DNA of 15,449 bases. Source: Phycisphaerales bacterium. GTDB taxonomy: Bacteria; Planctomycetota; Phycisphaerae; Phycisphaerales; UBA1924. Position 1 is the first letter of the stretch. Every line of letters starts with the position of its first letter. The stretch is from contig JAIEQQ010000347.1 in NCBI GenBank assembly GCA_019747615.1, positions 1 through 15,449 of the forward strand, in the 5' to 3' direction. Positions 14,029 to 15,449 of this stretch are shown here, piece after piece. Made by a program: the position numbers and the translations under genes. The notes under the pieces were generated by a model, which worked only from the letters and a program-made list of their open reading frames with translations, searched no databases and was not told the DNA's origin.

Positions 14029-14757
14029 TCAGCGAGTGGGGGCCGGTGGGGGGGTGGTGGGTGTGCCGGCGGGGTCGAGGGCGGATCGGAGCGCGACGCG
14101 AGCACGGAAGAGGCGGGACTTGACGGTGCCGGGCTCGACACCGAGCACGAGGGCAATCTGGTCATACTCAAGCCCGCGAACATCGCGAAGAATGAGGATG
14201 GCCCGATGATCGGTCGGGAGCTTGGCCAAAGCCGCGGCGACGCTGGCGAGCTCTTCTTGATGTTGGACGCTCGAAGGGCCAGATTGTTCCGGCGCTGGGC
14301 TGCCTGCGCCTGGTGAGCCCACGGAGACAGGCTCGGACGCGGCGAATGTGCGCGATTGTGTTGATATCTGCGACGATGTTGAGGCTTTCGTGCGGTCTTC
14401 GTGCGGGCTTGCCGGCCCCGGAGAAAGGGCCTGCTTTCGGACCGCCTGGCTCCGAAGATGGCTGAGCACCACGTTCATGGTCACGCGGATCGCCCACGTC
14501 GAAAACTGGCTCTGGCTGTCGAACTGCGGCAGGCCTTGGATGATCTTGACCAAGGCGTCCTGCGTGAGGTCCGCCGCGGTCTGGCGGTCGCGTTGCGAGG
14601 TGCCAAGCATGCGGAGGCAAACGCCGAAGAGGCGGTGCTGGTAGCGCGTGAGCAGATCCGACAGGGCGCGCTGGTCGGCGTTGCGGGCGCGCGCGACCAG
14701 TTCGCTGTCCGGCGGCAGCGAAGGCTGAGCATCGGCGGGTAGTGCGGGCGTGCTCAC
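14029..14757 (-). CDS. ECF-type RNA polymerase sigma factor
   Basis: The product has 242 residues. Region 2 (about 33-103) contains L-L-T-R-Y-Q-H-R-L-F, D-L-T-Q-D-A-L-V-K-I-I and F-S-T-W-A-I-R-V-T-M-N-V, which bind core polymerase and the -10 box. Region 4 (about 170-222) has L-P-x-D-H-R-A-I-L-I-L-R-D-V-R-G-L-E-Y-D-Q-I-A and the recognition helix G-T-V-K-S-R-L-F-R-A-R. The lack of regions 1 and 3 makes it an ECF (group 4) sigma. The linker between them (about 108-168) is some 60 residues of Ser/Pro/Thr-rich sequence, longer than the usual few tens, and both ends carry Pro-rich tails. The start is GTG 14757, with TAAACT 6 nt upstream and no Shine-Dalgarno site. It is followed by its probable anti-sigma gene. 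Confidence 0.93.
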   Translation of the reverse strand: MSTPALPADAQPSLPPDSELVARARNADQRALSDLLTRYQHRLFGVCLRMLGTSQRDRQTAADLTQDALVKIIQGLPQFDSQSQFSTWAIRVTMNVVLSHLRSQAVRKQALSPGPASPHEDRTKASTSSQISTQSRTFAASEPVSVGSPGAGSPAPEQSGPSSVQHQEELASVAAALAKLPTDHRAILILRDVRGLEYDQIALVLGVEPGTVKSRLFRARVALRSALDPAGTPTTPPPAPTR

Positions 14758-14763
14758 GACGGG

Positions 14764-14769
14764 AGTTTA
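14764..14769 (-). promoter_or_regulatory. -10 element of the ECF sigma gene, leaderless type
   Basis: TAAACT on the minus strand, then 6 nt (CCCGTC), then GTG. The arrangement is the same as at 6290-6295. No clear -35 box and no GGAAC-like ECF autoregulatory motif is visible at the right distance. Confidence 0.5.
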
Positions 14770-14846
14770 GTGACCAACGTGAACGCGGACCTGAGCGAGA
14801 GTGTGATCGTGCAGCCGGCGGAGCGATGCGTGGCATCGGTCGGGGT

Positions 14847-14852
14847 TAGACT
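14847..14852 (+). promoter_or_regulatory. -10 element of the last gene, leaderless type
   Basis: TAGACT, then 6 nt (CCGTCG), then ATG 14859. The 101-nt gap to the ECF sigma gene therefore appears to carry two divergent promoters of the same type. Confidence 0.5.
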
Positions 14853-14858
14853 CCGTCG

Positions 14859-15449
14859 ATGGCGACTCGTGCGCTCACGATCGTGTTTTTTCTTCAGCCG
14901 GGCAAGGTGTCGCGGGATGTGCTCTTGGCGATCCGGCGCGGCTTTGAGGAACTCGGGCACTCGTGCCTGACCGTTGAGCTTGCGCAGATCTGGAACGCGA
15001 CGGCCGCCCAGCCGGCGCGAGAAGCGGAAATCTTGACGCAGGCGACCGCGAGCGTCATCAAGATGTTTCAGTCGCGCCGCGTGGATCTGTCGATCGGCAT
15101 GTGGCACAACGCGTTGCCATCGCTGGCGCACGGCACGCGCGACGGGAAGATGGTGACGTGCTTTGACCTGATGACGCCACCGACGCCGCACGTGATGTAC
15201 TGGCTCGACGCGCCGCACTGGTCCAACTCGGGCACCGTGCGTCAGGTCATCCCGACCGGGATCTTCCGCGCGCCGATGCTCTACAGCTTCGTGAACAACG
15301 AAGCCACGGCGGAGGAGATGCGAAACGTGCTGGGTTTTCGGCACGCATCGGGCCTGGCGTATGGCGTTGACGTCGCCGCGATGAGCGGGGGCGGAGCCGG
15401 AGGTGCGGAAGGTGTTGACGGTGGCGGTGTATCCGACTTGGCGGGCGTG
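14859..15449 (+). CDS. Unrecognised protein, possibly glycosyltransferase-like N-terminus; cut by window end, likely frameshift
   Basis: From ATG 14859 the frame is open to the window end (197 codons). The product begins M-A-T-R-A-L-T-I-V-F-F-L-Q-P-G-K, then R-R-G-F-E-E-L-G-H-S-C, later M-Y-W-L-D-A-P-H-W and S-F-V-N-N-E-A-T-A-E-E-M-R. The beta-strand start followed by a helix ending 'ELGH', and a 'YWLDAP' block, recall the N-terminal half of CgeB-type glycosyltransferases, but this is a weak call. After the G5 run at 15387-15391 the reading frame loses its codon bias and becomes Gly-rich. Dropping one G gives M-S-G-A-E-P-E-V-R-K-V-L-T-V-A-V-Y-P-T-W with strong bias, so the true product probably continues in that frame. 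Confidence 0.65.
   Translation, partial: MATRALTIVFFLQPGKVSRDVLLAIRRGFEELGHSCLTVELAQIWNATAAQPAREAEILTQATASVIKMFQSRRVDLSIGMWHNALPSLAHGTRDGKMVTCFDLMTPPTPHVMYWLDAPHWSNSGTVRQVIPTGIFRAPMLYSFVNNEATAEEMRNVLGFRHASGLAYGVDVAAMSGGGAGGAEGVDGGGVSDLAGV

Overview
The window is very GC-rich and densely coded on both strands. It looks like chromosomal DNA of a planctomycete, probably class Phycisphaerae. This rests on a CxxC...CPEC zinc-ribbon membrane family (core C-x-x-C-x-Y-x-L-x-G-L) that I associate with planctomycetes, on a tRNA-Ile(GAU) with no rRNA gene next to it, and on weak use of Shine-Dalgarno sites. No sequence search was possible, so the taxonomy is an inference. There are no phage, plasmid, transposase or CRISPR genes.

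Layout. 3-887 (+): hypothetical protein, 5' end at the window edge. 910-2142 (-): RMD1/DUF155-like membrane protein, convergent with the first gene. 2270-2450 (+): promoter, tRNA-Ile(GAU) and terminator. 2674-4365 (+): rimO, methylthiolation of ribosomal protein S12. 4366-4565: regulatory and repeat-rich gap. 4566-5516 (+): small AsmA-like membrane protein. 5588-9506 (-): four genes reading right to left, namely rarA, two tandem paralogous zinc-ribbon membrane proteins and 5-formyltetrahydrofolate cyclo-ligase. 9620-12550 (+): ftsK, divergent from rarA. 12704-14757 (-): an ECF sigma factor followed by a membrane protein that is probably its anti-sigma partner. 14859 to the window end (+): unrecognised protein, possibly glycosyltransferase-like, with a likely frameshift in a G5 run near its end.

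Genes of known role are housekeeping: translation (tRNA-Ile, RimO), one-carbon metabolism, fork maintenance (RarA), chromosome segregation (FtsK) and an ECF regulatory pair. No genes of different function clearly act in one pathway.

The most unusual content is a set of short repeats. Arrays of heptamers (GGCAATC type and CACTGGG type), arranged four at a time, lie just after ftsK, just after the AsmA-like gene, and inside the rarA reading frame. In rarA they add about 80 residues and form a 28-nt inverted repeat. Both heptamers lack stop codons in all six frames when tandem, so they can enter genes without closing the frame. Hairpin-dense in-frame inserts also occur in rimO and the cyclo-ligase gene. 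A second pattern is a TANNNT -10-like hexamer only 5-6 nt before several start codons (9 nt for rimO), which suggests leaderless or nearly leaderless mRNAs.
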